From Polynucleobacter hirudinilacicola (GTDB lineage Bacteria > Pseudomonadota > Gammaproteobacteria > Burkholderiales > Burkholderiaceae): a stretch of 64,000 nucleotides of DNA. Under the pieces are notes generated by a model. That model did no database searches. It was not told the origin of the DNA and saw only the letters and a program-made list of their open reading frames with translations. The stretch spans positions 62,001 to 126,000 of the forward strand of contig NZ_NAIA01000003.1 of NCBI RefSeq assembly GCF_002192535.1, written 5' to 3'. A program made the translations under genes and the position numbers. How positions within the stretch are numbered: position 1 is the first letter of the stretch; every line of letters starts with the position of its first letter. Positions 54,519 to 64,000 of this stretch are shown in pieces.

Positions 54519-55373
54519 CTAGGCGACCACAAAGCGATTGTTTTGATAATCACTAATTGCTTGTTCAATCTCAGCCCGTGTATTCATTACAAAGGGGCCA
54601 TACTGCACAATCGGCTCATGCAAAGGCAGGGCTGCTAGCACAATGAACTGAGCGCCCGATTCTCCTGACTTGGCTTTTAAGCGATCACCATCACCAAGCA
54701 CAATCGCTGCTTGCTTGGGGGCTGGCCGCATGGGACCGCCTACCTCAAGATCGCCTTCATACACATAGACAAATGCATTGAGCTCTTTAGGAATGTGATA
54801 CTCAAATTCTGTATTAGGTGGTAGGTGAACATCTAGAAATAATGGTGATGTCGTAATTCCCTGAATTGGGCCTTGAACTTCATTGCCCTCTTCTTTATAG
54901 GAGCCTGCAATCACTTTTACGGAACTGCCATTAGCAAGCGATAACTTAGGAATATCTTCCACTTGAATATCTTTGTAACCCGCAGGCTTCATCTTTTCCA
55001 CTGCAGGTAAATTAATCCACAATTGAAAGCCACGCATTAAACCACTCACCTGCTGTGGCATCTCTGAATGAATAATGCCGCGCCCAGCTGTCATCCACTG
55101 CACACCACCCGTCTTGAGATGACCCTGATTGCCTAGATGATCCTCATGCAACATATGGCCTTCAAGCATGTAGGTCACAGTCTCAAAACCTCGATGTGGA
55201 TGGGCCGGAAAGCCTGCAACATAGTCATTTGGATCATTGGATGAAAACTCATCGAGCATCAAGAATGGATCTAATCTGACTTGCTGCTGACCTCCAAGAC
55301 TGCGCCGCAGCTTAACACCTGCACCATCTGAAGTGGCAACACCAGGAATGACAGTTTGAATATTACGGATCAT
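54519..55373 (-). CDS. Pirin family protein
   Basis: DPFLMLDEFSSNDPNDYVAGFPAHPHRGFETVTYMLEGHMLHEDHLGNQGHLKTGGVQWMTAGRGIIHSEMPQ. Confidence 0.95.
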   Translation of the reverse strand: MIRNIQTVIPGVATSDGAGVKLRRSLGGQQQVRLDPFLMLDEFSSNDPNDYVAGFPAHPHRGFETVTYMLEGHMLHEDHLGNQGHLKTGGVQWMTAGRGIIHSEMPQQVSGLMRGFQLWINLPAVEKMKPAGYKDIQVEDIPKLSLANGSSVKVIAGSYKEEGNEVQGPIQGITTSPLFLDVHLPPNTEFEYHIPKELNAFVYVYEGDLEVGGPMRPAPKQAAIVLGDGDRLKAKSGESGAQFIVLAALPLHEPIVQYGPFVMNTRAEIEQAISDYQNNRFVVA

Positions 55374-55388
55374 CTTTTAGTCATTTCA

Positions 55389-55940
55389 TTAAGCCGGAGG
55401 ATGATCTTCAGGATTAACATCTAAAGCAATCAAGAAACGGGACACCATGTTGTACGCAGCAATCACGGTCACTAACTCAACCGTATCGGTGCTACCCAAT
55501 TCTTTTTGCAGGCGCTTCATTAATTCAGAATCCACCTTGATCTGACGAGTCATCTGAAAAGTTAAATCAGCGGCATCATTTTCAACTTGAGTAAAGAGAT
55601 TTCTTGGGAAGCTAGCCTGCCCAATCAATCGAAGTCCTTGTACTTGCTCTTCAGTGCCACCAGCCTTCTTAAAAGGAGGAGCATGATGAAAAAACTCATA
55701 CTCAGCGCCATTCAGAACTGCTACGCCACACATTGCAAGCTCACGCAGCTTGGGATCTAAAGAAAGATTATTCCGAATTTCGCCAATGAAATGATTCCAA
55801 CCCTCTGCGATTGGAACGCTGTGAAGAAGCATGCGGTCTAAATTAATAAACTGACCACCACGTCTTTTGCGAATAGCAGCAACTAGCTCAGCTGGCTCCG
55901 CTAAATCCATTGGTTGATAAGGAATTAAACGTTCAGACAT
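55389..55940 (-). CDS. Carboxymuconolactone decarboxylase family protein
   Basis: LSLDPKLRELAMCGVAVLNGAEYEFFHHAP. Confidence 0.8.
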   Translation of the reverse strand: MSERLIPYQPMDLAEPAELVAAIRKRRGGQFINLDRMLLHSVPIAEGWNHFIGEIRNNLSLDPKLRELAMCGVAVLNGAEYEFFHHAPPFKKAGGTEEQVQGLRLIGQASFPRNLFTQVENDAADLTFQMTRQIKVDSELMKRLQKELGSTDTVELVTVIAAYNMVSRFLIALDVNPEDHPPA

Positions 55941-55949
55941 ATCTTCTTT

Positions 55950-56951
55950 CTACTGAGCAGTTTCTTTAATGTTGTTCTCAATTACGAACTTGCCCCAAAT
56001 ACCAATTTGTTTACCAATAAATTCACGGGCGGTTTCAGAGGTACCACCAATAAGCTCAATCCCCTGAGATTTAAATTTCTCAGCAACTGCTGGGGTTTTT
56101 AAGGCTTTATTTAAAGCTTTATTCATCGCATCCACAATCGCAGGTGGGGTTTTTCCTGGCGCTAACACTGCCCACCATGCTGGCGCATTAAAACCTGGGA
56201 AGCCGCTCTCAGAAACTGTAGGCACATTCGGCAAGGCAGCGGTTCGCTTAGCGGTAGTAATTACCAAAGGAATCACGCCACCACTATCCACATGGGGCTT
56301 GACCAAGAACTCTGAACCAACAGCTAGTTGCACTTGTCCACCTAAAGCGTCCTGCATTAAAGGACCGCCGCCACGATAAGGAATGTGATTCCAGTCAAAG
56401 CCTGCTTGCTTGGCAAGACGCGCCATTGATAAGTGCCCCAAGCTACCAATACCAATAGAGCCGTAACTAAATGGTTTGCCTGCCTTAGACATCTCTGTCA
56501 GCTGTTTGAAACTAGTGATGCCTGAATTTTTACTGGCCACCAAAACCATTGGTGAAGTACCTATCAAAATTACAGGTGCGATATCTTTAATCGTATCGTA
56601 GGGAAGTTTATCTTTAAGGCTGGGATTAACACCATGCGTATCAAACACCACAGCAAAGGTGTAACCATCTGCATCAGCCCTCGTCAATGCTGCAGTACCA
56701 ATCACACCAGATGCGCCACCAATATTTTCCACAATGACGTTTTGCTTTAGCTCGGATTGCAAAGCTGGCGCCAACACGCGGGCAACTTGGTCAACTGATC
56801 CACCAGGTGGAAATACTGCAATCATCCGAATCGGTTTTTGGGTAGGCCAAGTTCCCACTCCGGCCGTCTGGGCAAGTGACATACTGGCCGCCCCTAAGGT
56901 AAATAGGCCTAGAAATAGGACTCTTTTGGCCATTTTGGCTAGATGCAGCAT
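55950..56951 (-). CDS. Tripartite tricarboxylate transporter substrate-binding protein (TctC/Bug)
   Basis: KPIRMIAVFPPGGSVDQVARVLAPALQSELKQNVIVENIGGASGVIGTAALTRADADGYTF. Confidence 0.92.
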   Translation of the reverse strand: MLHLAKMAKRVLFLGLFTLGAASMSLAQTAGVGTWPTQKPIRMIAVFPPGGSVDQVARVLAPALQSELKQNVIVENIGGASGVIGTAALTRADADGYTFAVVFDTHGVNPSLKDKLPYDTIKDIAPVILIGTSPMVLVASKNSGITSFKQLTEMSKAGKPFSYGSIGIGSLGHLSMARLAKQAGFDWNHIPYRGGGPLMQDALGGQVQLAVGSEFLVKPHVDSGGVIPLVITTAKRTAALPNVPTVSESGFPGFNAPAWWAVLAPGKTPPAIVDAMNKALNKALKTPAVAEKFKSQGIELIGGTSETAREFIGKQIGIWGKFVIENNIKETAQ

Positions 56952-57024
56952 GGGTTGTCTCCTTTGAATAAGACCTCAAGATTACCACCCCCAAGGTCTA
57001 TTTGCTCGATAATGAAGGGGTAGC

Positions 57025-57810
57025 TTGAAGAGAGAAGAAATGAAGTCGATTCTGAATATTGCCGCATATTTATTTGTCAGCCTTGATGGTCTGCCAGACT
57101 TGCGCACCAAAATGCTGAACGAATGCAATAGCCGTGGGCTGAAAGGGACCATTTTGCTCACAGGCGAAGGTATCAATATGTTTCTGGCTGGCAAAGAGAC
57201 AGAGTTACGCGGATTTTTAGATTGGCTGCGTGAAGACTCTCGCTTTCAGACGCTCCAAGCAAAAGAAAGTTGGTCAGACGAACAACCATTTAAAAAGATG
57301 CTGATCAAACTGAAGAACGAAATTATTCGCATGAACCACCCTGCGATTCGTCCTGAAGAAGGGCGCGCCAAGTTTATTACCCCAAAGAAATTAAAAGAGT
57401 GGCTTGATCGCGGTACTGATGACCTGGGTCGCCCCGTAGTGATGGTAGATACTCGTAATGCATTCGAAGTCGACTACGGTACATTTGAAAATGCGTTGCA
57501 CTTCAACATTGAAAAGTTCACAGAATTTCCGCAGGCCATTACAGCCCATAAAGATGAGCTTGCAGACAAAACCTTGGTGAGTTTTTGTACTGGCGGTATT
57601 CGCTGTGAAAAATCAGGGCTTTATATGCGTGAGATTGGAATGCACCATAGCTACCAACTCGAAGGTGGCATTCTGAAATATTTTGAGGAAGTTGGCTCCG
57701 CGCACTACCAAGGCAGCTGCTTTGTCTTTGATGAACGCGAAGCCCTTGAGCCGAATCTTGACTCTATCCCTGTCGAGCGCTCGATTAGGAAAAAACTGAA
57801 AGTAGGCTAA
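57025..57810 (+). CDS. trhO: tRNA uridine(34) hydroxylase / rhodanese-like (TrhO)
   Basis: GTILLTGEGINMFLAG... VVMVDTRNAFEVDYGTFENALHFNIEKFTEFP ... VSFCTGGIRCEKSGLYM. Confidence 0.88.
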   Translation: MKREEMKSILNIAAYLFVSLDGLPDLRTKMLNECNSRGLKGTILLTGEGINMFLAGKETELRGFLDWLREDSRFQTLQAKESWSDEQPFKKMLIKLKNEIIRMNHPAIRPEEGRAKFITPKKLKEWLDRGTDDLGRPVVMVDTRNAFEVDYGTFENALHFNIEKFTEFPQAITAHKDELADKTLVSFCTGGIRCEKSGLYMREIGMHHSYQLEGGILKYFEEVGSAHYQGSCFVFDEREALEPNLDSIPVERSIRKKLKVG

Positions 57811-57815
57811 ATAAC

Positions 57816-58118
57816 TTAGGCTGACTTAGCAACCAAAGTCATATGCTCCACATGGGGTGGCTTTGCGAAGTATGACCCAACAATGGCACGCCAATCTGCG
57901 AAGGCCGCAGATCCCCGGAAATCGACCGTATGATTCTCCAGAGTGTCCCAGTAAATCAGCAATAAATAGCGAGATGGGGTTTCCATGCTGTGATTTACCT
58001 TGTACCCACGAAACCCTTTTGCCTTAGAAATCACAGTCTCAACCCCCTGCACAATGGCTCTCTCGAAGTCTTTCTGTTTAGACGGGTCAATTTCAATGTC
58101 GCAATGCTCCAAAATCAT
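57816..58118 (-). CDS. Antibiotic biosynthesis monooxygenase-domain protein
   Basis: ABM-like ferredoxin-fold pattern: FERAIVQGVETVISKAKGFRGYKVNHSMETPSRYLLLIYWDTLENHTVDFRGS. Confidence 0.7.
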   Translation of the reverse strand: MILEHCDIEIDPSKQKDFERAIVQGVETVISKAKGFRGYKVNHSMETPSRYLLLIYWDTLENHTVDFRGSAAFADWRAIVGSYFAKPPHVEHMTLVAKSA

Positions 58119-58302
58119 CAGATTTCCTTAGTCAAAATAGATAGCTCATCAATAGTAAACTTATTACACCAGAATTATATTCATACAAAACAATCGTCAA
58201 GACCGAAGAGATGTCTCAAGCTATTAATCGGCCACTGCCGATTTTTTTATCCACACTCAACACTCCTTTGCACCCAGGACCAATTCTTCAGAAAGCATTT
58301 CT

Positions 58303-59280
58303 ATGGCCTCATTACCAAACATTGTCATCCTAGGAGATTATGAGCGCGCCCTGCGCCGTTTTTCAAGCTGGGATAAGTTAGATCAAAAAGCAAAGTTGAC
58401 CATTCATCACGAGCCTTTGCGTGATGAGGCTTTATATGAAGCCGTTAAAGATGCGGATGCAATTGCGATTGTGCGCGATCGCTCACCATTTAATGAGGCG
58501 CTGATTGCGCGCCTACCAAAGCTAAAGTTTTTGATGTTTACTGGGGAGCGTAATGGTACCCTTGAAGCCGCAGCCCTAGTGTCACGCAATATTCCAATGG
58601 CTTGCACACTAGGTGGCCCCTCTAAGGAAACGACTGCAGAACTGACTTGGGCTTTAATTTTAGGGGCCTCTAAACGCCTCATTGAACAAAATAAACTCAT
58701 CGCTTCTGGTGGTTGGCGCGACTCACTCTCAGTGCTGCCAATGCTCTCTGGAGAGCGATTGGGCGTCATGGGGCTTGGCGCAATTGGTAGTCGAGTAGCT
58801 CGCGTCGGTGCAGCCTTTGGCATGGAGGTGGTTGCCTGGAGTCCGCGTATGACCCCAGAGCGTGCTGCTGCCGAGAATGCCAAATCCGTCAGCATGGAAG
58901 AGTTACTCAAAACTTCCAAGGTTGTCACCATGCACCTAGTAGCAGGACCCGGAACCAAGGGCTTGATTAGTGCAGATCAATTGGATTTAATGCGACCGGA
59001 CTCTATCCTAGTAAACACGTCACGTTCCGCACTCATCAATATGACAGATTTACAACAGGCTCTTGCTGCAGGCAAACCTGGGCAAGCAGCTGTAGATGTA
59101 TTTGATATTGAGCCATTACCCGAAAAAGATCCTCTACGCAATACGCAGAACTTACTCGTGACACCACATCTTGGTTTTATTGCTGAGCCTATTTTTGCCA
59201 CCTTCTCTAAAGGCATTACTGAAACTTTAGAGGCATGGCTGGAACAAAAGCCGGTGCCTCATCCATTTAAGCCTCAGTAA
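58303..59280 (+). CDS. D-2-hydroxyacid dehydrogenase family protein
   Basis: GERLGVMGLGAIGSRVARVGAAFGMEVVAWSPRM ... LVNTSRSALINMTDLQQALAAGKPGQAAVDVFDIEPLP. Confidence 0.92.
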   Translation: MASLPNIVILGDYERALRRFSSWDKLDQKAKLTIHHEPLRDEALYEAVKDADAIAIVRDRSPFNEALIARLPKLKFLMFTGERNGTLEAAALVSRNIPMACTLGGPSKETTAELTWALILGASKRLIEQNKLIASGGWRDSLSVLPMLSGERLGVMGLGAIGSRVARVGAAFGMEVVAWSPRMTPERAAAENAKSVSMEELLKTSKVVTMHLVAGPGTKGLISADQLDLMRPDSILVNTSRSALINMTDLQQALAAGKPGQAAVDVFDIEPLPEKDPLRNTQNLLVTPHLGFIAEPIFATFSKGITETLEAWLEQKPVPHPFKPQ

Positions 59281-59292
59281 ATATCGCGCATT

Positions 59293-59832
59293 TTGAAAAC
59301 ACTCACGCCTAAACAACTTTTTATCAGCTTTAGCAAGATCGGGATGTCTGGTTTTGGCGGCGTCCTTCCTTGGGCGCGGCGCACTTTAGTAGAGCGCGAC
59401 AAAGTTCTGACCTCTGAAGAATTTAGTGCGATTTTAGGAATTTGCCAAATTGTTCCAGGCCCAAACATTATGAATCTAGCGGTGTGCGTTGGATCTAGAT
59501 TTGCAGGAGCAAGAGGTGCATTAGCCGCAATTCTCGGCTTATCTTTGGGGCCTATTGCAATCGTATTATGTTTGGCACTGCTTTATGAGCACTACAGCTA
59601 TCTCGAATCCGTTAAGGGCCTCCTGCGTGGTATATCAGCGGTAGGGGTTGGCTTAATAGCCTCAACTGGCTTCAAGATGCTAAGGGATGAATTTCGTTAC
59701 CCAGCGATGTTTCTAGTTGTAATACTCACCATCATTGCAGCCACAGTATTCCATCTTGGTTTAGGTTACGTTGTCCTGCTAGTTTCTCCGATTGCAATCT
59801 TCTTAGCGAGAAAAAAGGCGCAAGCTCTATGA
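59293..59832 (+). CDS. Chromate transporter half-protein (ChrA family)
   Basis: SFSKIGMSGFGGVLPWARRTLVERDKVLTSEEFSAILGICQIVPGPNIMNLAVCVG. Confidence 0.85.
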   Translation: MKTLTPKQLFISFSKIGMSGFGGVLPWARRTLVERDKVLTSEEFSAILGICQIVPGPNIMNLAVCVGSRFAGARGALAAILGLSLGPIAIVLCLALLYEHYSYLESVKGLLRGISAVGVGLIASTGFKMLRDEFRYPAMFLVVILTIIAATVFHLGLGYVVLLVSPIAIFLARKKAQAL

Positions 59833-60350
59833 GTATCTTGCTAAGCCTTTTCTTAAAACTATCGGCCTTTTCACTGGTTGCCTTTGGCGGAGTAAATGCC
59901 TTATTGCCAGTCTTATTTAATTTGGCCGTCAATCAAGAGCATTGGATTGATGTCCAGACATTTTCTGACTACTTTGCAATAGCCCAAGCTGCACCAGGCC
60001 CTAACTTTATGACCGTTACCTTAATTGGCTGGCATATTTATGGTGTGATTGGCGCACTTCTAGCTACCGTCGCTATAGCCTGGCCATCATCAATTCTGGT
60101 TTACTTCCTACAGCGCTTCATCATGGGAATGAAAAACCCATTAAGCAAAAAAACGATTCAATATGCCGCAGCTGCTCTTGCCATTGGCCTAGTTCTCTCT
60201 TCGGCATGGGAAATTTCCCTACACATTAATCACAGCTTAGCTGCATACCTATTGACGATTGCCACAATCACCATTACCTTCTTTACACGTTGGCATCCAC
60301 TGTATCTGATTGCAATCGGTGGGGCACTGGGAGCTTTAGGATTTATTTAA
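59829..60350 (+). CDS. Chromate transporter half-protein (ChrA family)
   Basis: SLVAFGGVNALLPVLFNLAVNQEHWIDVQTFSDYFAIAQAAPGPNFMTVTLIG. Confidence 0.85.
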   Translation: MSILLSLFLKLSAFSLVAFGGVNALLPVLFNLAVNQEHWIDVQTFSDYFAIAQAAPGPNFMTVTLIGWHIYGVIGALLATVAIAWPSSILVYFLQRFIMGMKNPLSKKTIQYAAAALAIGLVLSSAWEISLHINHSLAAYLLTIATITITFFTRWHPLYLIAIGGALGALGFI

Positions 60351-60370
60351 ACCTGAATTGGGATACAAGC

Positions 60371-61348
60371 ATGCGATTCATTCAAAAACTTTTTATCTGT
60401 GCGCTCAGTCTTGTAGGCATCTACACCTCGACAGCTGTTGCGCAAAACAATTACCCCAATAAGCCCATTAACTTCATCGTGCCTTACGGTGCCGGTGGAA
60501 GCGCAGACTCCCGCAGTCGTCAGCTCGCACAAAAAATGAGTGTGCTGCTCAAGCAGCCAATAGTAATTGATAACAAGCCTGGAGCGGGTGGCAATATTGG
60601 TACCGAGTTTATTGCCCGAGCAGCCCCGGATGGCTATACGATCGGCATGGGTAACTTTGCACCGATGGCAGTGAATAAAACACTATTTGGTAATTTACGT
60701 TACGACCCTGAAGTTGATTTGAGTCCAGTCATGCTGATTGAAAAAGGTCCACTTGTATTAGTAGTGAATCCCAATTCCCCCTATAAAACGATTGGCGATA
60801 TTGTGACTGCAGCCAAAGCTAAGCCCGATACCCTCACCTTCTCGTCTGGCGGGATCGGTGGAAGCCACCAACTTTCTGCTGAGCTCTTTGAGCTCAATGC
60901 CGGCATCACCATGATTCACGTGCCATACAAAAGTGGTTCAGCTGCCTTGACAGATCTCATGGCTGGCAATGTTGACATCATGTTTGATCAAATGTATTCC
61001 GCTGTACCAAACATCAAAGGCGATAAGCTTCGTCCAATTGCGATCACAAGCAAAAAACGCTCGCCGCTGTTGCCAAATGTGCCGAGCTTTGCAGAGCTGG
61101 GATACCCCAAGGTTGAGGTTCTCAATTGGCAAGGACTCATTGTCCCCAAGGGAACGCCTAAAGCAATCATTGATAAGTTGAATGCCGCTGCAAATGAAGC
61201 CCTAAAGGATCCTGGGATTCGGGAGATCATGCTCTCTCAAGGAAATGAGATTGGTGGCGGTAGTCCAGCAGAGTTTGCTGCGCTGATTAAATCAGAGTCT
61301 GCAAAATGGAGTGCTGTTGTTAAGGCGGCCAACATCAAGCCAGAGTGA
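60371..61348 (+). CDS. Tripartite tricarboxylate transporter substrate-binding protein (TctC/Bug)
   Basis: MRFIQKLFICALSLVGIYTSTAVAQNNYPNKPINFIVPYGAGGSADSRSRQLAQ; start at 60371 rather than 60290. Confidence 0.92.
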   Translation: MRFIQKLFICALSLVGIYTSTAVAQNNYPNKPINFIVPYGAGGSADSRSRQLAQKMSVLLKQPIVIDNKPGAGGNIGTEFIARAAPDGYTIGMGNFAPMAVNKTLFGNLRYDPEVDLSPVMLIEKGPLVLVVNPNSPYKTIGDIVTAAKAKPDTLTFSSGGIGGSHQLSAELFELNAGITMIHVPYKSGSAALTDLMAGNVDIMFDQMYSAVPNIKGDKLRPIAITSKKRSPLLPNVPSFAELGYPKVEVLNWQGLIVPKGTPKAIIDKLNAAANEALKDPGIREIMLSQGNEIGGGSPAEFAALIKSESAKWSAVVKAANIKPE

Positions 61349-61361
61349 ATCTATTCAATCC

Positions 61362-61739
61362 TTACTTGAGAGCTTGATAGGTCAGAATACCTAAGAAGGT
61401 TAAAACCAGCGAGCCCACTAAATGTAGGAGCGCTGTTCCTAGGGCCCAGGTAATTTCTCCGCGCTGCATCAGAGTAACCACTTCAGCAGAAAAGCTCGAG
61501 AAGGTAGTTAAGCCCCCCAGAAAGCCCGTGATCACAAATAACCTCCATTCAGGAGAGAGGTTTGGATTATTGCCAAAAAAAGCAATCGCAATTCCAATCA
61601 GATAGCCGCCCACCAGATTAGATAGCAGGGTTCCCAACGGAATCATGGATGCCGAACCTGCAACCAGGAAATTAAATCCGGCTCTTAGCAATGCACCAAA
61701 GCCTGCGCCGAAGAAAATCGCAAAGATAGAGAGCCACAT
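61362..61739 (-). CDS. crcB: Fluoride channel CrcB/Fluc
   Basis: GAGFGALLRAGFNFL...PLGTLLSNLVGGYLIGIAIAF...LFVITGFLGGLTTFSSFSAEVV. Confidence 0.93.
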   Translation of the reverse strand: MWLSIFAIFFGAGFGALLRAGFNFLVAGSASMIPLGTLLSNLVGGYLIGIAIAFFGNNPNLSPEWRLFVITGFLGGLTTFSSFSAEVVTLMQRGEITWALGTALLHLVGSLVLTFLGILTYQALK

Positions 61740-61748
61740 AGTCAGTAT

Positions 61749-62528
61749 CTATTGAATTGAAAAACCCAGCATGCTGATGGAGCTCATCTCTATGCCGTTT
61801 ATATAGACTTTGGCATGCTCACCCTCTGCTTGTAAAGCTAAAGTATATAAAGCGGGCCAGTAGTGCTCTGCGGTCGGAACCGACATGCGAGCAGCCTCAC
61901 CATACCGCTCCCAATTGATGAGAGGCTCATGATGATTGACTTGAATCTCTGAGGTAAAAAAATCATTGAATTCTTTAGCCCACGGATAGGGCTCTGCACT
62001 CTCTTGCCAATGCATAGTGCGCAAGTTATGGACTACATTGCCGCTTGCCAGAATCAAAATATTCTCATCGCGCAAGGGACGAAGTTGCTTTGCCAATTCA
62101 TAGTGCTCACGGGCTGACCTAGAGCCATCTAGGCTCAACTGCACCACTGGAACGTCTGCATTTGGATACATATATTTAAGGACTGACCAGGCGCCGTGAT
62201 CAATACCCCATTCATTCTCTTCCATAACGATCGGTACGTTCAGCAACTCTTGAATGCGATCTGCTAGAGCAGGACTACCTGGAGCGGGATACTCAATCTC
62301 AAAGAGCTCTTGCGGAAAGCCGCCGAAGTCATGAATGGTTTTGGGTTTAGGCATTGCAGTAACCCAAACCCCACGGGTTACCCAATGCGCCGAGATCACT
62401 AAGATTGCGTCTGGGCGTTTTAATGATTTACCGAGAGATGCCCATGCTGAAGTGTAGCGATTGGGCTCAATGGCATACATCGGACTGCCATGGCCAGCAA
62501 ATACTGCAGGTTGGCGATGGCTAGTCAT
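61749..62528 (-). CDS. DODA-type extradiol aromatic ring-opening dioxygenase
   Basis: PAVFAGHGSPMYAIEPNRYTSAWASLGKSLKRPDAILVISAHWVTRG... GIDHGAWSVLKYMYP. Confidence 0.92.
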   Translation of the reverse strand: MTSHRQPAVFAGHGSPMYAIEPNRYTSAWASLGKSLKRPDAILVISAHWVTRGVWVTAMPKPKTIHDFGGFPQELFEIEYPAPGSPALADRIQELLNVPIVMEENEWGIDHGAWSVLKYMYPNADVPVVQLSLDGSRSAREHYELAKQLRPLRDENILILASGNVVHNLRTMHWQESAEPYPWAKEFNDFFTSEIQVNHHEPLINWERYGEAARMSVPTAEHYWPALYTLALQAEGEHAKVYINGIEMSSISMLGFSIQ

Positions 62529-62537
62529 TAATACTGG

Positions 62538-62675
62538 TTAACCGAATACGTAACCAGTATGAGCAGCAACCAATGCAAACAAGATAGCCAAGCTAGTAGC
62601 TGCAGCCAACATCACAATTAAGGTAATGATCTTTTTGTTAACTTCTTCTTTAGATTCGTTATGCCATTCGTTCAT
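62538..62675 (-). CDS. Small single-TM membrane protein (45 aa)
   Basis: Hand-read MNEWHNESKEEVNKKIITLIVMLAAATSLAILFALVAAHTGYVFG; not in ORF track because it is short. Confidence 0.6.
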   Translation of the reverse strand: MNEWHNESKEEVNKKIITLIVMLAAATSLAILFALVAAHTGYVFG

Positions 62676-62717
62676 GCTAAATCCTCTGTAAATACATTAA
62701 TTAGTGGTAATTATCCA

Positions 62718-62885
62718 CTATCGCCCGCGGCCAGCCTTGCGCATCATGCCTTTTCCGCCTCCGAAACCTGCCTGAGGCTTTCCTGCTGGGCCGGATGGGC
62801 CTTTAGGTACCGGTGGACGCGCTGGCGGCTTAGCAATTACAGGCTTTGCCGGGGTTTTTGGGTCGGGTTTCTTATCGTCAGTCAC
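62718..62885 (-). CDS. Small Pro/Gly/Lys-rich basic protein (55 aa, GTG start)
   Basis: Hand-read (M)TDDKKPDPKTPAKPVIAKPPARPPVPKGPSGPAGKPQAGFGGGKGMMRKAGRGR. Confidence 0.5.
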   Translation of the reverse strand: MTDDKKPDPKTPAKPVIAKPPARPPVPKGPSGPAGKPQAGFGGGKGMMRKAGRGR

Positions 62886-62913
62886 TTTTACCTCCTATAG
62901 ATATCATATTGCC

Positions 62914-63576
62914 ATGATTACTGACTATTCTATCCAAGCCATCGCCATCAATGCGATTCCCCTCATTTTTGCCATCACCATCCATGAGGCAGCCCATGGC
63001 TACGCTGCCCGCAAATTTGGAGACAACACGGCTTATATGATGGGCAGAGTCAGTCTAAATCCCGCCAAACATATAGATCCCGTAGGCACCATCCTCATAC
63101 CGCTAGTGCTTCTATTGACGGGGTCGCCTTTTTTGGTAGGTTACGCCAAGCCAGTACCAGTAAATTTTGGGCGTTTGCGAAACCCTAGAATTGATTCAAT
63201 TTGGGTCGCTTTAGCTGGGCCGGGGTCCAACTTTGTTCAAGCACTAATCTGGCTAATCTTTTTAATAGCACTCGTTGGACTTGGCATAAATGAGAAGTTT
63301 CTAGTATCGATGTCTCAAGCTGGGGTGACCTGGAATCTTGGCTTATTGGTGTTCAATTTATTCCCTTTGCCCCCTTTAGATGGTGGGCGCATTTTGTCGA
63401 GCCTTCTTCCAGCGCGTCAGTCAATTGCACTGGGACGATTAGAGCCTTGGGGATTTTTCATTGTTTTGGCCCTAGTATTCACTGGGGTCATTGGGTCGTT
63501 ATGGATGCAGCCTCTAATGAACTTCTTTGAGTGGCTCATACTATTCTTAACCACCCCCCTGAGAATGATCTTTTAA
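62914..63576 (+). CDS. Site-2 protease (M50) family zinc metalloprotease
   Basis: FAITIHEAAHGYAARKFGDNTAYMMGRVSLNPAKHIDPVGT ... NLFPLPPLDGGRIL. Confidence 0.93.
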   Translation: MITDYSIQAIAINAIPLIFAITIHEAAHGYAARKFGDNTAYMMGRVSLNPAKHIDPVGTILIPLVLLLTGSPFLVGYAKPVPVNFGRLRNPRIDSIWVALAGPGSNFVQALIWLIFLIALVGLGINEKFLVSMSQAGVTWNLGLLVFNLFPLPPLDGGRILSSLLPARQSIALGRLEPWGFFIVLALVFTGVIGSLWMQPLMNFFEWLILFLTTPLRMIF

Positions 63577-63645
63577 TTTAGACAAAAATCGCTATTCTGA
63601 GATATTCTGATCCAAGTAAGCCTTATCCACTAGAGGGAAATAACC

Positions 63646-64000
63646 ATGAAATTACATAAGATTGTTTTAGCAACAACTGCAACAGTTTTAGCAATCAGCG
63701 CTGGCTTTGCTTTTGCCCAATTCCAAAAGCCTGAAGATGCTATTAAATATCGTCAGAGTGTATTTACTGTAATGGCCAACTCCTTTGGAAAAATTGGCGC
63801 AGTAGTGAAAGGTGAAGCAACTTACAACAAAGATGAAGTTGCTAAGAACGCTGCCGTCGTTGCAATGATGTCCACATTGCCATGGCAAGCATTTGGTCCT
63901 GGTACAGAAGGCGGCAAAGCACAAGCGCTTGTGTGGTCTGATAACGCCAAATTCAAAGCCGCTTCAGAAAAAATGCAATTGGCTGTAGTTGACCTCAACA
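63646..64000 (+). CDS. Cytochrome c' family protein (truncated by window end)
   Basis: MKLHKIVLATTATVLAISAGFAFAQFQKPEDAIKYRQSVFTVMANSFGKIGAVVKGEATYNKDEV. Confidence 0.85.
   Translation, partial: MKLHKIVLATTATVLAISAGFAFAQFQKPEDAIKYRQSVFTVMANSFGKIGAVVKGEATYNKDEVAKNAAVVAMMSTLPWQAFGPGTEGGKAQALVWSDNAKFKAASEKMQLAVVDLN

Noticed and set aside
58407-58958. 183-aa antisense ORF in the hydroxyacid dehydrogenase gene
   Set aside because: The sense strand encodes a clear NAD-binding dehydrogenase; the antisense frame lacks recognisable features.
59293-60350. Frameshifted single chrA gene
   Set aside because: Two half-size ChrA proteins encoded by overlapping ORFs are a known normal arrangement; both halves have intact N-terminal motifs.
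62661-62900. Plus-strand 79-aa ORF
   Set aside because: Overlaps two better supported short minus-strand ORFs and has no family resemblance.

Overview
The window looks like a Polynucleobacter-type (Burkholderiaceae) chromosome segment carrying a ~47 kb integrative genomic island. Core genome on the left: gyrA 5' end (partial, -), OmpA-family protein, ubiG, gph-like HAD phosphatase, and ssrA (tmRNA, tag ANDERYALAA). Core genome on the right: a tonB / hemP-like / TonB-receptor cluster, methyltransferase, pirin, TctC proteins, rhodanese, ChrA halves, CrcB, extradiol dioxygenase, M50 protease, and cytochrome c' (partial). The island is inserted in the 3' end of ssrA. Its ends are marked by a ~75 bp imperfect direct repeat that includes the ssrA terminator (about 3092-3166 and 50175-50246). 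Its contents are: (i) a tyrosine integrase next to attL; (ii) a phage-like packaging and lysis module (DUF1376, small/large terminase, portal, probable scaffold, major capsid, holin, endolysin) with no recognisable tail genes, interrupted by a 'mobile mystery' antitoxin/Fic pair; (iii) an AlpA regulator; (iv) a one-directional 17 kb defence block with Zorya type I (zorABCD), a DUF4258 protein, an unusual degenerate HsdM-like/TRD fusion, a complete type I R-M system (hsdM, hsdS, hsdR) and a DUF262/HNH-like protein; (v) an accessory region with a multi-S1 protein, secreted repeat proteins, a SAK-like HAD protein, a WYL regulator, a Sel1 protein and an HTH protein. Two leads stand out. First, an inverted repeat GCTCA-N5-TGAGC occurs five times, always just upstream of genes in the 33.6-45.4 kb sector, including upstream of Zorya and of the WYL regulator; this suggests a defence-linked WYL regulon. 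Second, a tailless capsid-bearing, defence-carrying element resembles capsid-forming satellites. No database search was run. All family calls are from reading the translated sequence.
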